NCBI GenBank assembly: GCA_003280495.1
Contig: QCET01000002.1
Span: forward strand, 1-64,000
Direction of reading: 5' to 3'
Source: Pelagibacteraceae bacterium AG-359-E06
GTDB taxonomy: Bacteria; Pseudomonadota; Alphaproteobacteria; Pelagibacterales; Pelagibacteraceae
Length of the DNA: 64,000 nucleotides
Shown: piece by piece, positions 43,533 to 52,418 of the stretch
Numbering within the stretch: the stretch's first letter is position 1
Layout of the letters: the number at the start of each line of letters is the position of its first letter
Program-made: the position numbers and the translations under genes
Notes under the pieces: generated by a model
What the model was told of the DNA's origin: nothing
The model's input: only the letters and a program-made list of their open reading frames with translations
Database searches by the model: none

Positions 43533-44200
43533 TATTTCTCTAGATCTTGATGTTTTACTTCTCTTATATAAGGCTTTACTGTTTTCCAACCATCAGGAAA
43601 TAATTTTTTTGCTTCATCATCTTTCACTGCAGGAACGATAATTACGTTATCCCCCTTTTTCCAATTTGCAGGAGTCGCTACTTTATGAGATGCAGTTAAT
43701 TTTAATGAGTCTATTACTCTAACTATCTCATCAAAATTTCTTCCAGTGGACATTGGATAAGACAAGATAAGTTTTATTTTTTTATCTGGGCTTATAATAA
43801 AAACACTTCTTACAGTTTGATTATCAACGGCAGTTCTGTTTTTGTAATCACCTGAAGTACTTGCAGGGAGCATGCCATAGATTTTAGATATCTCTAAATT
43901 TTTATCTCCTATTAAAGGGTAGTCTGGTTTGTAACCTGTAACATCTTCAATATCTTTGCTCCATTTTTCGTGATCCTCTACAGGGTCCACACTTAATCCC
44001 AATATTTTTACATTTCTTTCATCAAAAGACTTCTTAATTTTTTGAAGATTTCCTAGTTCGGTTGTACAAACAGGAGTAAAATTTTTTGGGTGTGAAAATA
44101 TTACTACCCATTTTTCCTTAGACCAATCATAAAAATTGATTTTGCCATGAGTTGTATCTGCGTTAAAATTTGGCGCGGTATCGTTTATTTTTAGAGACAT
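43532..44200 (-). CDS. 1-Cys peroxiredoxin (Prx6/AhpC-TSA family)
   Basis: The enzyme reduces peroxides through a single catalytic Cys. The 222-residue protein has the peroxidatic motif FTPVCTTELG with Cys45 and no other cysteine in the whole sequence, so it is a true 1-Cys enzyme that depends on an external reductant. The remaining profile (SVDPVEDHEKW, IGDKNLEISKIYGML, RSVFIISPDKKIKLILSYPMSTGRN) matches the Prx6 group. A rhodanese gene follows with a TAATG junction, and a small secreted protein gene lies 6 bases upstream on the same strand. Confidence 0.94.
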   Translation of the reverse strand: MSLKINDTAPNFNADTTHGKINFYDWSKEKWVVIFSHPKNFTPVCTTELGNLQKIKKSFDERNVKILGLSVDPVEDHEKWSKDIEDVTGYKPDYPLIGDKNLEISKIYGMLPASTSGDYKNRTAVDNQTVRSVFIISPDKKIKLILSYPMSTGRNFDEIVRVIDSLKLTASHKVATPANWKKGDNVIIVPAVKDDEAKKLFPDGWKTVKPYIREVKHQDLEK

Positions 44201-44206
44201 TCGGTT

Positions 44207-44452
44207 TTAACCTTCTAACAGTTTGAGGGCTTGTTTGAGAATTTTAACAGATTCAGCATGATCTCCTTCTTTATGAGCTTTATGACCACCATCTCTTAGT
44301 TTTTTTATTTCTGAAAGTTGCTCTTTGCTTAACTGTTTTGTTTGAGATAGCAAATTATCAATTTTTTTTACTAATAGTGGGCACGAACCAGCATTTGCAA
44401 ATGAAGTGCTTATTAATACAGCAGATGTAACTATTAAAAATTTTTTAATCAT
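44207..44452 (-). CDS. Small secreted protein, unknown function (81 aa)
   Basis: The 81-residue protein has a clear signal peptide (MIKKFLIVTSAVLISTSFANA, cleavage after ANA). A short mature part is predicted as helical, with LLSQTKQLSKEQLSEIKKLRDGGHKAHKEGDHAESVKILKQALKLLEG. The last part looks like one TPR-like helix pair, but it is too short to classify. A single Cys lies just after the signal. It lies 6 bases ahead of the peroxiredoxin gene on the same strand and may be its operon partner. No known function. Confidence 0.75.
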   Translation of the reverse strand: MIKKFLIVTSAVLISTSFANAGSCPLLVKKIDNLLSQTKQLSKEQLSEIKKLRDGGHKAHKEGDHAESVKILKQALKLLEG

Positions 44453-44542
44453 ACTGTCTATAATTTAACCTTTTTTAATTTTCAAATAAGGCGACATTTT
44501 GTATTTTTCTTTAATTTTAGATGCGTATATATACACAAAAAT

Positions 44543-45139
44543 ATGTTTTTTAAATGCTTAAAAATTACATTAATATTAGCTATAATTATTCTTTTACCAA
44601 GGATCAGTATGGCGATTGAAAAAAAGGCGATTTTTGCAGGTGGTTGCTTTTGGTGCATGGAAGAAGCCTTTGACAAGCTTGAAGGGGTTAAAAACGTAAT
44701 TTCAGGCTATACTGGGGGCGATTTAAAAAATCCATCTTATGAAGAAGTAACAAAAGGTAATACTGGCCATTATGAAGCTATAGAAGTAACCTATGATAGT
44801 GAAAAAATACAATACTCACAATTATTAGATTTTTTTTGGCAAAATATAGACCCATTTAATAATAGAGGTCAATTTTGTGATTTAGGTTCTAGTTATCTAT
44901 CAGCTATATTTTTTAAAAATGATGAGGAAAAAAAAGAGATAAGCAAATCAAAAAATAGACTTAAAATAAATACTGGAAATATCCAAACGCATATTTTACC
45001 ATTTAAAGAATTTTATAGAGCTGAGGAATATCATCAAAATTTTTATCAAAAAAATCCAGATCATTACAAAGCTTACAAATCTGGGTGTGGTAGAGAGAAA
45101 AGACTCAATCAGGTGTGGAATACAATAAAAGACAAATAA
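44543..45139 (+). CDS. msrA: Peptide methionine (S)-S-oxide reductase, exported form
   Basis: MsrA repairs oxidised methionine. The 198-residue protein has a hydrophobic N-terminal leader (residues 1-23, LPRISMA) that would send it to the periplasm. The catalytic GGCFWCME with Cys35 follows, then YTGGDLKNPSYEEVTKGNTGHYEAIEVTYD and FFWQNIDPFNNRGQFCDLGSSYLSAIF. The second-half YHQNFYQKNPDHYKAYKSGCGREKRL contains the resolving cysteine region. It lies opposite the peroxiredoxin group. A long upstream leader separates it from the next gene. msrB is encoded about 4 kb away. Confidence 0.94.
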   Translation: MFFKCLKITLILAIIILLPRISMAIEKKAIFAGGCFWCMEEAFDKLEGVKNVISGYTGGDLKNPSYEEVTKGNTGHYEAIEVTYDSEKIQYSQLLDFFWQNIDPFNNRGQFCDLGSSYLSAIFFKNDEEKKEISKSKNRLKINTGNIQTHILPFKEFYRAEEYHQNFYQKNPDHYKAYKSGCGREKRLNQVWNTIKDK

Positions 45140-45219
45140 ATCCAAGATTTTAAAGCATTTTTTATTGTTGCAAATAGGTCACACTACAGGATAACTTAAA
45201 AAAGTACGTTATTTGGGGT

Positions 45220-45225
45220 TATAAT
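45220..45225 (+). promoter_or_regulatory. Candidate -10 box for the 45309 barrel gene
   Basis: A perfect TATAAT lies at 45220-45225. The -35 candidate, TTAAAA at about 45196-45201, is weak. If used, it would give a leader of roughly 75 bases carrying the hairpin at 45254-45278. Confidence 0.4.
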
Positions 45226-45253
45226 TGTAGATTAAATAGAATATAAAAATCTT

Positions 45254-45278
45254 GTTTTTAAGGGAGATTCTTAAAAAC
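45254..45278 (+). promoter_or_regulatory. Leader stem-loop upstream of the 45309 gene
   Basis: A perfect 9-base-pair stem (GTTTTTAAG with CTTAAAAAC) encloses a 7-base loop, GGAGATT. It is 30 bases before the start codon, while a separate AAAGGA Shine-Dalgarno sequence lies at about 45297-45302. It could stabilise the mRNA or mimic an SD in its loop. It is not followed by a T-run, so it is not a terminator. Confidence 0.5.
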
Positions 45279-45308
45279 GTTAATTAATTAATTAATAAAG
45301 GATAAAAC

Positions 45309-45965
45309 ATGCTTAAAAAGTTTTTAACTGTTTTCGTTTCTTTGATAACACTAACTTACTCTGCACATGCAGAAATGAAAGCTGGTGGTTCAATCGCTAT
45401 GGGACTTGCAGAAGGTGATGCTACTGTTACAGAAGGTAGTACTACTGAAACAGGTAGTGGCGATGACACTAGACCACTAATCCAAGCTTTCTTAGAAGGT
45501 CAAGTACCAAACGCTCCAGTATCTGTTGGAATAGCATTTATGCCACTAGCAGAAATAGCTGATGCGGATGGAACAGTGACTGATGCATCAGTAGAAGTTA
45601 GAGGCCACGTAACACTTTATCTAAAAGCTGGTCAAGAAATACCACAAGGTGGTGAAGTTTACGTAAAAGCTGGTATATCAAGAGGAACTGTTAAAATTGC
45701 AGATTTAGCTACAACATCTGGTTCATCATTAACTGATGATGAAGACACTCTACTAGGTCCAACATTTGGTATTGGATATGAAAGAGAAGGTGCGAATGAC
45801 ACATTTTACCGTGTTGAGTTAAATCACACTGCATATGATGAAGTAACATCAAACAACGACGGAGCAAGTAATACCGGAGCAGGTACTGACAACGATACTG
45901 GTAAAACATTGAAGGCAGACGTTGATCTTACTATGCTGATGTTCTCATTTGGTAAGAAATTTTAA
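45309..45965 (+). CDS. Putative acidic outer-membrane beta-barrel protein
   Basis: The 218-residue protein has a signal peptide (MLKKFLTVFVSLITLTYSAHA). The mature part alternates polar and hydrophobic residues like a small beta-barrel and ends in MLMFSFGKKF, with a C-terminal aromatic residue as in outer-membrane proteins. It is unusually acidic and Asp/Thr/Gly-rich, with long loops such as ATTSGSSLTDDEDT and NNDGASNTGAGTDNDTG. It has few Lys-AAA codons compared with its neighbours. It has its own leader hairpin, an AAAGGA ribosome site and a strong terminator, signs of a highly expressed single gene. I do not recognise the family; ligand and function are unknown. Confidence 0.6.
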   Translation: MLKKFLTVFVSLITLTYSAHAEMKAGGSIAMGLAEGDATVTEGSTTETGSGDDTRPLIQAFLEGQVPNAPVSVGIAFMPLAEIADADGTVTDASVEVRGHVTLYLKAGQEIPQGGEVYVKAGISRGTVKIADLATTSGSSLTDDEDTLLGPTFGIGYEREGANDTFYRVELNHTAYDEVTSNNDGASNTGAGTDNDTGKTLKADVDLTMLMFSFGKKF

Positions 45966-45985
45966 TATTTAAAACATAAAATAAT

Positions 45986-46023
45986 AAAAGCGTCTTTGAC
46001 ATATTCAAAGACGCTTTTTTTTT
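45986..46023 (+). terminator. Rho-independent terminator
   Basis: AAAAGCGTCTTTGA at 45986-45999 pairs perfectly with TCAAAGACGCTTTT at 46005-46018 around a CATAT loop. The run of T continues to 46023. It closes the barrel-protein transcript and is the clearest intrinsic terminator in the window. Confidence 0.95.
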
Positions 46024-46038
46024 GCTATATTCAAAGTA

Positions 46039-46800
46039 ATGGAAAATTCAATTTGGATTACAGGAGCTAGCAGCGGAATTGGCAAAGCTCTTGCTTTAAA
46101 ATTTGCGAAAAATAATTGGAAAGTTGCTATTTCGGCTCGTAGAGAAGAATTGTTAAAAGATATAGAAAAATCTAACCAAAATATAAAATCTTTCAAACTA
46201 GATATAAAAAATGCCGAAGAGTGCAAAGACGTATTTTCCAAAATACGATCAAATTTTGGAGATATAAGCGTGGCAGTTTTTTGTACTGGTATTCACGATC
46301 CTCAGTCTGAAAAATCTTTTAATCTGGCTAAAATTAAAGAAATTAATGACGTGAATTATATGGGAACAATTAATTCTATTAATTCTGTCTATGAGTATTT
46401 TAAAAATAAAAAAAATGGACATATTTCAATAGTATCGTCTGTTGCTGGTTACAGAGGTTTACCAAATGCCGGAGCTTATTGTGCATCAAAATCTGCGCTT
46501 AACAGCTTTGCCGAAAGTTTATATTTTCAACTTAGACCTCATAATGTAGGCGTTTCTCTTGTGTGTCCTGGTTTTATAAAAACACCAATGACAGACCAAA
46601 ATGATTTTCCTATGCCAATGATAAAATCACCTGAATATGCTGCTGAAAAAATATATGACGGAATAATTAATAAAAATAGTTTTGAGATACACTTTCCAAA
46701 AGGCTTCACTTACCTAATGAAATTAATACAATTACTACCAAACTGGTTGTATTTTGGAGCAATTAATTTAGGAAACAAGTACATGAAAAGAGACAAGTAA
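46039..46800 (+). CDS. Short-chain dehydrogenase/reductase
   Basis: The 253-residue protein has the classical SDR layout. The nucleotide-binding TGASSGIGKALALKF is at the start, followed by the NxxG-like and catalytic Ser region SIVSSVAGYRG and the YCASKSA Tyr-x-x-x-Lys pair. A C-terminal tail is predicted to be amphipathic. SDRs act on sugars, steroids or acyl chains; the substrate is unknown. It lies 15 bases after a terminator and 9 bases before the radical SAM gene, so the two probably share a transcript. Confidence 0.9.
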   Translation: MENSIWITGASSGIGKALALKFAKNNWKVAISARREELLKDIEKSNQNIKSFKLDIKNAEECKDVFSKIRSNFGDISVAVFCTGIHDPQSEKSFNLAKIKEINDVNYMGTINSINSVYEYFKNKKNGHISIVSSVAGYRGLPNAGAYCASKSALNSFAESLYFQLRPHNVGVSLVCPGFIKTPMTDQNDFPMPMIKSPEYAAEKIYDGIINKNSFEIHFPKGFTYLMKLIQLLPNWLYFGAINLGNKYMKRDK

Positions 46801-46809
46801 ATTTCAATT

Positions 46810-48129
46810 ATGAAAATTTTGATTTTGGATCCAGAGAGAAAAGTGCCATATAGAATTTCAAAAGATACAAGCGGAGGTTATGGTACCGGAAATGATTTCG
46901 GCGATACTTTTATTCCTAAGTTTTTAAAAAAAACTCTTAGATTAGTTCATGATTGGCCACCTCTCTTTGCAATTTATTCTATGTCTGTTTTAAAAAATTA
47001 CGGTCATAAGGTTAATTATTCTAAGACTTTAGATAATCATTTTGAGGAATATGATTTATATATTGTAGTATCTTCAATTGTTTGTTGTGAAACTGAGTGC
47101 GAAAATATTAAAAAATTAAAAAAGCTGAATAAAAAAATTCTCGTAATTGGACCATTTGCTACAAGTAATCCAAAAAAATATATAGAAGCCGGAGGTTCAG
47201 TGATACTTGGAGAGCCTGAATTTTTCTTTCTTAAATATAAAAATCTAAATGAGATAGAATTTTCAGAAACAGTTATTTTTAATCATGAATTTAAATTAGA
47301 CGATTTACCTTATCCAGATTGGAAAGGTGTAATTAAGAAAAATAAAACAAGTTTATTATTTGGTATGGAAAAATCACTTCCAATTTTGGCTACAAGGGGA
47401 TGTCCATATTCTTGCTTTAAGTACTGCGTATATCCGCTCCAGCAAGGACGCAAGCCGAGACATAGAAGTGCTAGAAATATTGTTGATGAGATTGAGTATT
47501 GGAAAAATAAATTAAATATTAGAATGTTTATTTTTAGAGACCCTGTATTCTCAATTAATAAAAAACATACTATTGAATTTTGTAATGAACTAATTTCTAG
47601 GAAACTAAATATAAGATTTGTAATTGAAACTCACTTAAGAATATTAGATTCAGAATTAATAAAAAAATTAAAAAATGCAGGCCTAAAAGCTGTAAAAGTT
47701 GGTGTCGAAAGCGGCGTTGAGGAAGTGCTTAAAAGCGCAAGTAGATTTACTGTTAAGAAAGATGAACAATTATCAAAAATAAGAGAATTAGAAAAAAATA
47801 ATATACTTATCTCAGCTATGTTTATCATTGGTTTTCCGACAGATAATGAGGACTCAATAATGAAAACTATTGAATATGCAAAAAAATTAAATACAACTTT
47901 TTCACAATTTAGTGTTTGGACACCATATCCAGGAACGCCAGTCTACAAAGAATTTGAAAACAAAATTACTGCTAAAAATTTTGAGCAATTCGATCAATAT
48001 CATTTAGTTTTCTCTCATGATGTTTTATCTCCAGAAAAAATTAGAAATATGTTAAGTAAAACTTATACCATGTATTATGGTAGAATTAATTGGCTTTTTA
48101 AATTTGTAAAAAATTCCTTAGTTGCTTAA
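46810..48129 (+). CDS. B12-binding-type radical SAM protein with CX3CX3C motif
   Basis: The 439-residue protein resembles cobalamin-binding radical SAM enzymes. Residues about 1-140 form a B12-binding-like Rossmann domain (YIVVSSIVCCETE, ILVIGPFATSNP, ILGEPE). A radical SAM barrel follows, with FRDPVFS, KVGVESGVEEVL and ISAMFIIGFPTDNED. The cluster-binding cysteines are C198, C202 and C206, giving CX3CX3C instead of the usual CX3CX2C; the DNA confirms the extra residue. It follows an SDR gene by 9 bases. The product is unknown; lipid or polyketide-type methylation is a family possibility only. Confidence 0.8.
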   Translation: MKILILDPERKVPYRISKDTSGGYGTGNDFGDTFIPKFLKKTLRLVHDWPPLFAIYSMSVLKNYGHKVNYSKTLDNHFEEYDLYIVVSSIVCCETECENIKKLKKLNKKILVIGPFATSNPKKYIEAGGSVILGEPEFFFLKYKNLNEIEFSETVIFNHEFKLDDLPYPDWKGVIKKNKTSLLFGMEKSLPILATRGCPYSCFKYCVYPLQQGRKPRHRSARNIVDEIEYWKNKLNIRMFIFRDPVFSINKKHTIEFCNELISRKLNIRFVIETHLRILDSELIKKLKNAGLKAVKVGVESGVEEVLKSASRFTVKKDEQLSKIRELEKNNILISAMFIIGFPTDNEDSIMKTIEYAKKLNTTFSQFSVWTPYPGTPVYKEFENKITAKNFEQFDQYHLVFSHDVLSPEKIRNMLSKTYTMYYGRINWLFKFVKNSLVA

Positions 48130-48144
48130 TTTTTTTTTTAAGAG

Positions 48145-48171
48145 TTGAAATGTTTTTTTTTTTAATATAAT
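48145..48171 (+). promoter_or_regulatory. Candidate promoter for the secreted hydrolase gene
   Basis: TTGAAA at 48145-48150 and TATAAT at 48166-48171 are separated by 15 bases, mostly T. The spacing is short of the optimum, so this is tentative. The start codon is at 48180, which would leave a nearly leaderless transcript. Confidence 0.3.
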
Positions 48172-48179
48172 AAAATTAA

Positions 48180-48926
48180 ATGCGTTTTATTATCATTGCT
48201 TTAATTTTACTGTTCTACAGTCCTGTAAATGCTAAAGTTACGAAAATTGATGTTCCTATAAGTGATATGCCAATGAAAGCAATTGAAAGTCCAAACTCAA
48301 AAGTGAATTTAATTATGTTTGTTGGTGGACCAGGTTTAAAACATGGTAAGTTAGGCAAAGTAAAAAATCCACTAATAAGAGCAAAATCAATCTTTAAACA
48401 ATCTGGTGCCAATTTATATTTTTTTCCAAATCCTAAAAAGGGAAAAGCAATGAAACTTAGTCATAGAATTAGTAGAAAACATGCTGATAATATTTTAAAA
48501 GTTTCTAAAATAGTAAAAAAAAGAAATAATTTACCAACTATTTTAGTTGGACATAGCAGAGGTGGCACATCAGTTTCTAACGCTGCGGCTGTTCATGGAG
48601 CAAAAATTGACGGAATTGTAAACGCTGCAGCTATGACAACAACTTCTAATAAAGTATCCTCTAAACATATAATCACAAAGATTTTAAAAAAAGGTGTAGA
48701 TACTCATATTTTAATTGTTCACCCAGAAAAAGATACATGTTTAGTAACTCCTTATAGACCTTTACCTAAGCTCATGAAAAATTTGAAAGCAAAAAGTAAA
48801 AAGTTAGTAACTGTTAATGGCGGGGGAACTACTGGTAGAGAATGTGGACCATTACATAGACATGGTTTTGAAAACACTGAAAAAGAATTAGCAAACTCTA
48901 TAATAAATTGGGCTTCAGGTTTATAA
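48180..48926 (+). CDS. Secreted alpha/beta-hydrolase
   Basis: The 248-residue protein has a signal peptide (MRFIIIALILLFYSPVNA) and an alpha/beta-hydrolase signature. GHSRGG carries the nucleophile Ser126, D185 in HPEKDTC is the likely acid, and H226 or H228 in LHRHGF is the likely base. The neighbouring FVGGPGLKHG segment may form the oxyanion hole. The protein is probably periplasmic. Substrate and neighbour function are not indicated; the gene stands alone between the radical SAM gene and a convergent thioesterase gene. Confidence 0.82.
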   Translation: MRFIIIALILLFYSPVNAKVTKIDVPISDMPMKAIESPNSKVNLIMFVGGPGLKHGKLGKVKNPLIRAKSIFKQSGANLYFFPNPKKGKAMKLSHRISRKHADNILKVSKIVKKRNNLPTILVGHSRGGTSVSNAAAVHGAKIDGIVNAAAMTTTSNKVSSKHIITKILKKGVDTHILIVHPEKDTCLVTPYRPLPKLMKNLKAKSKKLVTVNGGGTTGRECGPLHRHGFENTEKELANSIINWASGL

Positions 48927-48934
48927 TATTTAAA

Positions 48935-49324
48935 TTATTTTAAAATTTTCCAAATACCTTCGGCAGTTGCAAGAAGTTTTTCATTGCATTTTAATTCACC
49001 ATACATGAATATTAAAGATCTTGTTTGTTTTTTTATTTTAGCATACCCGATTATTTCATCACCCGGTTTTGAACCGCCTATAAAATTTATACTCATTGAT
49101 ATTGTTACCGCTCCACCTTCAATATTCTGATGAGCAGCAGTACCCATTCCAGAATCTAACATTGACATCACATATCCTCCATGCGTGACCCCTCCAGCAT
49201 TCATATGAAAGTCTTGTATGGTTGTCTTGTATTCATATTCACTCTCTGACAACTTTCTGAAGACTAAACCTCCGTTATGCTTCATGAAACCTACCTTGGA
49301 GATATTTCGAAATTCTTTTTCCAT
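48935..49324 (-). CDS. PaaI-type hotdog-fold thioesterase
   Basis: This 129-residue protein fits the hotdog thioesterase fold that hydrolyses acyl-CoA or related thioesters. It contains the family pattern MNAGGVTHGGYVMSMLDSGMG, where the HGG segment helps bind substrate and the Asp is catalytic. The later strands ITISMSINFIGGSKPGDEIIGYAKI and LTATAEGIWKI (here LLATAEGIWKI) complete the sheet. It starts at 49324, 1 base overlapping the end of msrB on the same strand, so the two may be co-transcribed. Confidence 0.85.
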   Translation of the reverse strand: MEKEFRNISKVGFMKHNGGLVFRKLSESEYEYKTTIQDFHMNAGGVTHGGYVMSMLDSGMGTAAHQNIEGGAVTISMSINFIGGSKPGDEIIGYAKIKKQTRSLIFMYGELKCNEKLLATAEGIWKILK

Positions 49325-49704
49325 TATTCTGGTTTAAATATTAAAGCCTTTCCATTATTGCAATATCTTTTTCCTGTTGGCGCTGGCCCGTCATCGAAAA
49401 TATGACCGTGATGCCCACCGCATTTCACGCAATGGTATTCAGTTCGAGCATATCCTATTAAATGATCTGTTTTAGTTTCAAAAACATCTTTACAGCTTTT
49501 AAAAAAAGATGGCCAACCGGTTCCACTATCAAATTTCATTGAAGAATCAAAAAGTTTTGTATTACAACCGGCACAATAATACGATCCTTGTCTTTTTTCT
49601 GAATTTAGTTCACTACTTCCTGCTCTTTCAGTGCCTTCTTCCCTAAGAATCATATATTGTTCAGTATCTAGCTGTTTTTGCCACTCCAATTTGCTTTTTT
49701 TCAT
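49324..49704 (-). CDS. msrB: Peptide methionine (R)-S-oxide reductase
   Basis: MsrB reduces the R epimer of oxidised methionine. The 126-residue protein has no signal peptide. It has two zinc-binding CxxC pairs (C44/C47 in YYCAGC and C92/C95 in HCVKC). GTGWPSFF and GHHGHIFDDGP follow, and the catalytic Cys115 is in GKRYCNNG. The start is ATG at 49704. The thioesterase gene overlaps its stop by 1 base. The exported MsrA is encoded separately at 44543. Confidence 0.95.
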   Translation of the reverse strand: MKKSKLEWQKQLDTEQYMILREEGTERAGSSELNSEKRQGSYYCAGCNTKLFDSSMKFDSGTGWPSFFKSCKDVFETKTDHLIGYARTEYHCVKCGGHHGHIFDDGPAPTGKRYCNNGKALIFKPE

Positions 49705-49716
49705 AGTTGATAATTA

Positions 49717-49738
49717 TATCCTTTTTTTATAAAGGATA
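49717..49738. repeat. Inverted repeat in the msrB-acnA intergenic region
   Basis: TATCCTTT (49717-49724) and AAAGGATA (49731-49738) form a perfect 8-base inverted repeat around a 6-base TTTTAT spacer. It lies 13 bases before the acnA start and 12 bases upstream of the divergent msrB start. It could be an operator or an mRNA hairpin; it is not a terminator. Confidence 0.55.
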
Positions 49739-49751
49739 CGCAGTTAGTCAA

Positions 49752-52418
49752 ATGAAAAAAAATTTAAATAGTTTCAATGCATTAAAAAGTCTAAAAGTTG
49801 GCGAAAAAGTTTATAAATATTTTAATATAAAAGATGCAGAAAATAACGGTTTGAAAGGGGTAAGCAAACTTCCTAATTCATTAAAAGTTTTATTGGAAAA
49901 TTTATTGAGGAATGAAGATGGGGTAGCAGTAAATAAAAACCAAATAATTGCAATAAAAGACTGGTTAAAAAACAAAAGTTCAAAAACTGAGATTGCCTTT
50001 ACACCTGCAAGAGTTTTAATGCAGGATTATACAGGCATTCCTGCAGTAGCTGACCTTGCAGCAATGCGTGATGCTGTGGCATCTAAAAAAAAGGATCCAA
50101 GCAAAATAAATCCTTTATCAAAGGTTGATCTTGTAATTGATCATTCAGTTATGGTTGATAAATACGCAGGCAAAGACTCATTTAAAAAAAATGTAGAAAT
50201 AGAATTTTCAAGAAACGGGGAACGATATTCCTTTTTAAAATGGGGGCAACAAGCGTTTGATAATTTTAATGTAGTGCCTCCAGGAACAGGAATATGTCAT
50301 CAAGTTAACTTAGAATATTTAGCCAAAGTTGTTTGGTCAAACAAAGTTGGCAATGACATATTCGCTTATCCAGATACACTCGTTGGAACCGATAGTCATA
50401 CGACTATGGTGAACGGTCTTTCTGTTTTAGGCTGGGGTGTTGGTGGAATTGAAGCTGAAGCCGCAATGTTAGGACAACCTATTTCTATGTTAATACCCGA
50501 GGTAATTGGATTTGAACTGACAGGTAAATTAAAAGAGGGAACTACAGCAACTGACTTAGTCTTAACAATAGTGCAGATGTTAAGAACAAAAGGGGTTGTA
50601 GGTAAATTTGTAGAATTTTATGGATCTGGATTAAAAAATTTATCATTAGCAGATAGGGCAACAATTGGTAACATGGCACCAGAATATGGTGCGACTTGCG
50701 GATTTTTTCCAATAGATGAAGAAACTATTAAATATTTAAAATTTTCTGGTCGTAACAACGAAACCATAAACCTGGTAGAGGAGTATGCGAAAGAACAAGG
50801 TATGTGGTCAAGTAATGATTTAGAATTTACAGATACACTTAAACTTAATATGACAGATGTAGTTCCGTGTATATCTGGACCAAAGCGTCCTCAAGACAAA
50901 GTAGAATTAACATCCGCTGCGAAGTCTTTTTCTGAGTCATTTAAACTATATACAAAACGAGATAAATTTAAAGAAAGTAAAGTTGATAATGAAAGTTATA
51001 AACTAAGAGACGGCAATATTGTTATTGCCGCAATCACATCATGCACCAACACTTCAAACCCAAACGTACTGATCGGAGCTGGTCTAGTAGCAAAAAAAGC
51101 AATTGATAAAGGATTAAAAGTAAAACCTTGGGTTAAAACATCACTAGCACCCGGATCGCAAGTGGTGACTGATTATTTGGATAAAGCTGGTTTAACTAAA
51201 TATTTAGATGAACTTGGTTTTAATTTAGTTGGTTATGGTTGTACAACGTGTATCGGTAATTCAGGTCCATTAAATGAAAATATTTCAAAAGCCATAAATA
51301 ATTCTGACCTTTATGCAGTATCTGTACTTTCGGGAAACAGAAATTTTGAAGGAAGAATTAGTCCTGATGTAAAAGCAAATTATTTGGCTTCTCCACCTTT
51401 AGTAGTTGCTTATGCTTTAGCGGGTTCTATGGATATAGATTTATATAAAGACTCATTAGGAAAAGATAAAAATAACCAGGATGTATACTTAAAAGATATT
51501 TGGCCAAGTAATAAAGAAATTGAAGATTTAATACTCAAATCAATAAATGCTGAAATGTTTAAAAAAAGGTATGAAAATGTTTCATCTGGTCCCAAGGAAT
51601 GGCAAAAAATAAATATACCTGCAAGTGAAATTTATTCATGGGATGATAATTCAACTTACGTCAAAAAACCTCCTTTCTTTGAAAACTTAACTGAGAAGCC
51701 CGAGGGATTTAAATCAATTAAAGATGCAAGACCACTTTTAATGTTAGCTGATACCGTAACCACGGATCATATTTCTCCGGCTGGCTCAATCCAAAAGGAT
51801 GGACCAACAGGTGAATATTTTATGAAAAGACAAATTATGCCAAAAGATTTTAATTCATATGGAACCAGACGGGGTAACCACGAGGTAATGATGAGAGGTA
51901 CTTTTGCAAATATTAGAATAAAAAATGAGATTGCTCCAGGCACAGAAGGTGGTTTAACTAAGCTATATCCAGACGATGAAGTAATGAGTGTATATGATGC
52001 ATCAGTCGAATACCAAAAACGTGGTGTCGATTTAGTTGTTATTGCAGGAAAAGAGTATGGCACTGGCTCATCTAGAGATTGGGCAGCAAAAGGAACAAAA
52101 CTTTTAGGTATAAAAGCTGTTCTTGCTGAAAGCTTCGAGAGAATTCATAGGTCAAATTTAGTGGGTATGGGTATACTACCTCTACAGTTCGCTAATGATA
52201 TTAATCGAAAAAATCTTAATTTGAATGGTTCAGAGCTATTTACAATATTAAATATCGAAAAAGGTGTCAATCCACGAGACGAAATCATTGTGGAGATTAA
52301 GTATGTTGATGGTACTTTAAAAAAGATAAAAACTATTTGTAGAATTGATACTGAAAATGAAATTGAGTATTATAAAAATGGCGGTATTTTACAGTATGTT
52401 TTAAGGAAAATGATTTAG
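49752..52418 (+). CDS. acnA: Aconitate hydratase (AcnA type)
   Basis: Aconitase isomerises citrate to isocitrate using a [4Fe-4S] cluster. I use ATG at 49752 (888 residues, [17 protein letters not shown]); the frame extends to 49707 but the extra 15 residues have no family match. Cluster ligands are the Cys in TSCTNTSNP and two Cys in [11 protein letters not shown]. The C-terminal swivel domain has [32 protein letters not shown]. Length fits AcnA/IRP1-type enzymes. The prpD-family gene starts on the last base of its stop codon (TAGTG), so the two are tightly coupled. Confidence 0.95.
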   Translation: MKKNLNSFNALKSLKVGEKVYKYFNIKDAENNGLKGVSKLPNSLKVLLENLLRNEDGVAVNKNQIIAIKDWLKNKSSKTEIAFTPARVLMQDYTGIPAVADLAAMRDAVASKKKDPSKINPLSKVDLVIDHSVMVDKYAGKDSFKKNVEIEFSRNGERYSFLKWGQQAFDNFNVVPPGTGICHQVNLEYLAKVVWSNKVGNDIFAYPDTLVGTDSHTTMVNGLSVLGWGVGGIEAEAAMLGQPISMLIPEVIGFELTGKLKEGTTATDLVLTIVQMLRTKGVVGKFVEFYGSGLKNLSLADRATIGNMAPEYGATCGFFPIDEETIKYLKFSGRNNETINLVEEYAKEQGMWSSNDLEFTDTLKLNMTDVVPCISGPKRPQDKVELTSAAKSFSESFKLYTKRDKFKESKVDNESYKLRDGNIVIAAITSCTNTSNPNVLIGAGLVAKKAIDKGLKVKPWVKTSLAPGSQVVTDYLDKAGLTKYLDELGFNLVGYGCTTCIGNSGPLNENISKAINNSDLYAVSVLSGNRNFEGRISPDVKANYLASPPLVVAYALAGSMDIDLYKDSLGKDKNNQDVYLKDIWPSNKEIEDLILKSINAEMFKKRYENVSSGPKEWQKINIPASEIYSWDDNSTYVKKPPFFENLTEKPEGFKSIKDARPLLMLADTVTTDHISPAGSIQKDGPTGEYFMKRQIMPKDFNSYGTRRGNHEVMMRGTFANIRIKNEIAPGTEGGLTKLYPDDEVMSVYDASVEYQKRGVDLVVIAGKEYGTGSSRDWAAKGTKLLGIKAVLAESFERIHRSNLVGMGILPLQFANDINRKNLNLNGSELFTILNIEKGVNPRDEIIVEIKYVDGTLKKIKTICRIDTENEIEYYKNGGILQYVLRKMI

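Noticed and set aside
44520..44535. GTATATATAC palindrome in the gap before msrA as an operator
   Set aside because: Alternating TA palindromes are common by chance in this base composition and it has no match to a known site.
45279..45296. TTAA-rich short repeat before the barrel gene as a regulatory element
   Set aside because: It is a simple 4-base microsatellite of the kind expected in AT-rich DNA; nothing distinguishes it from background.
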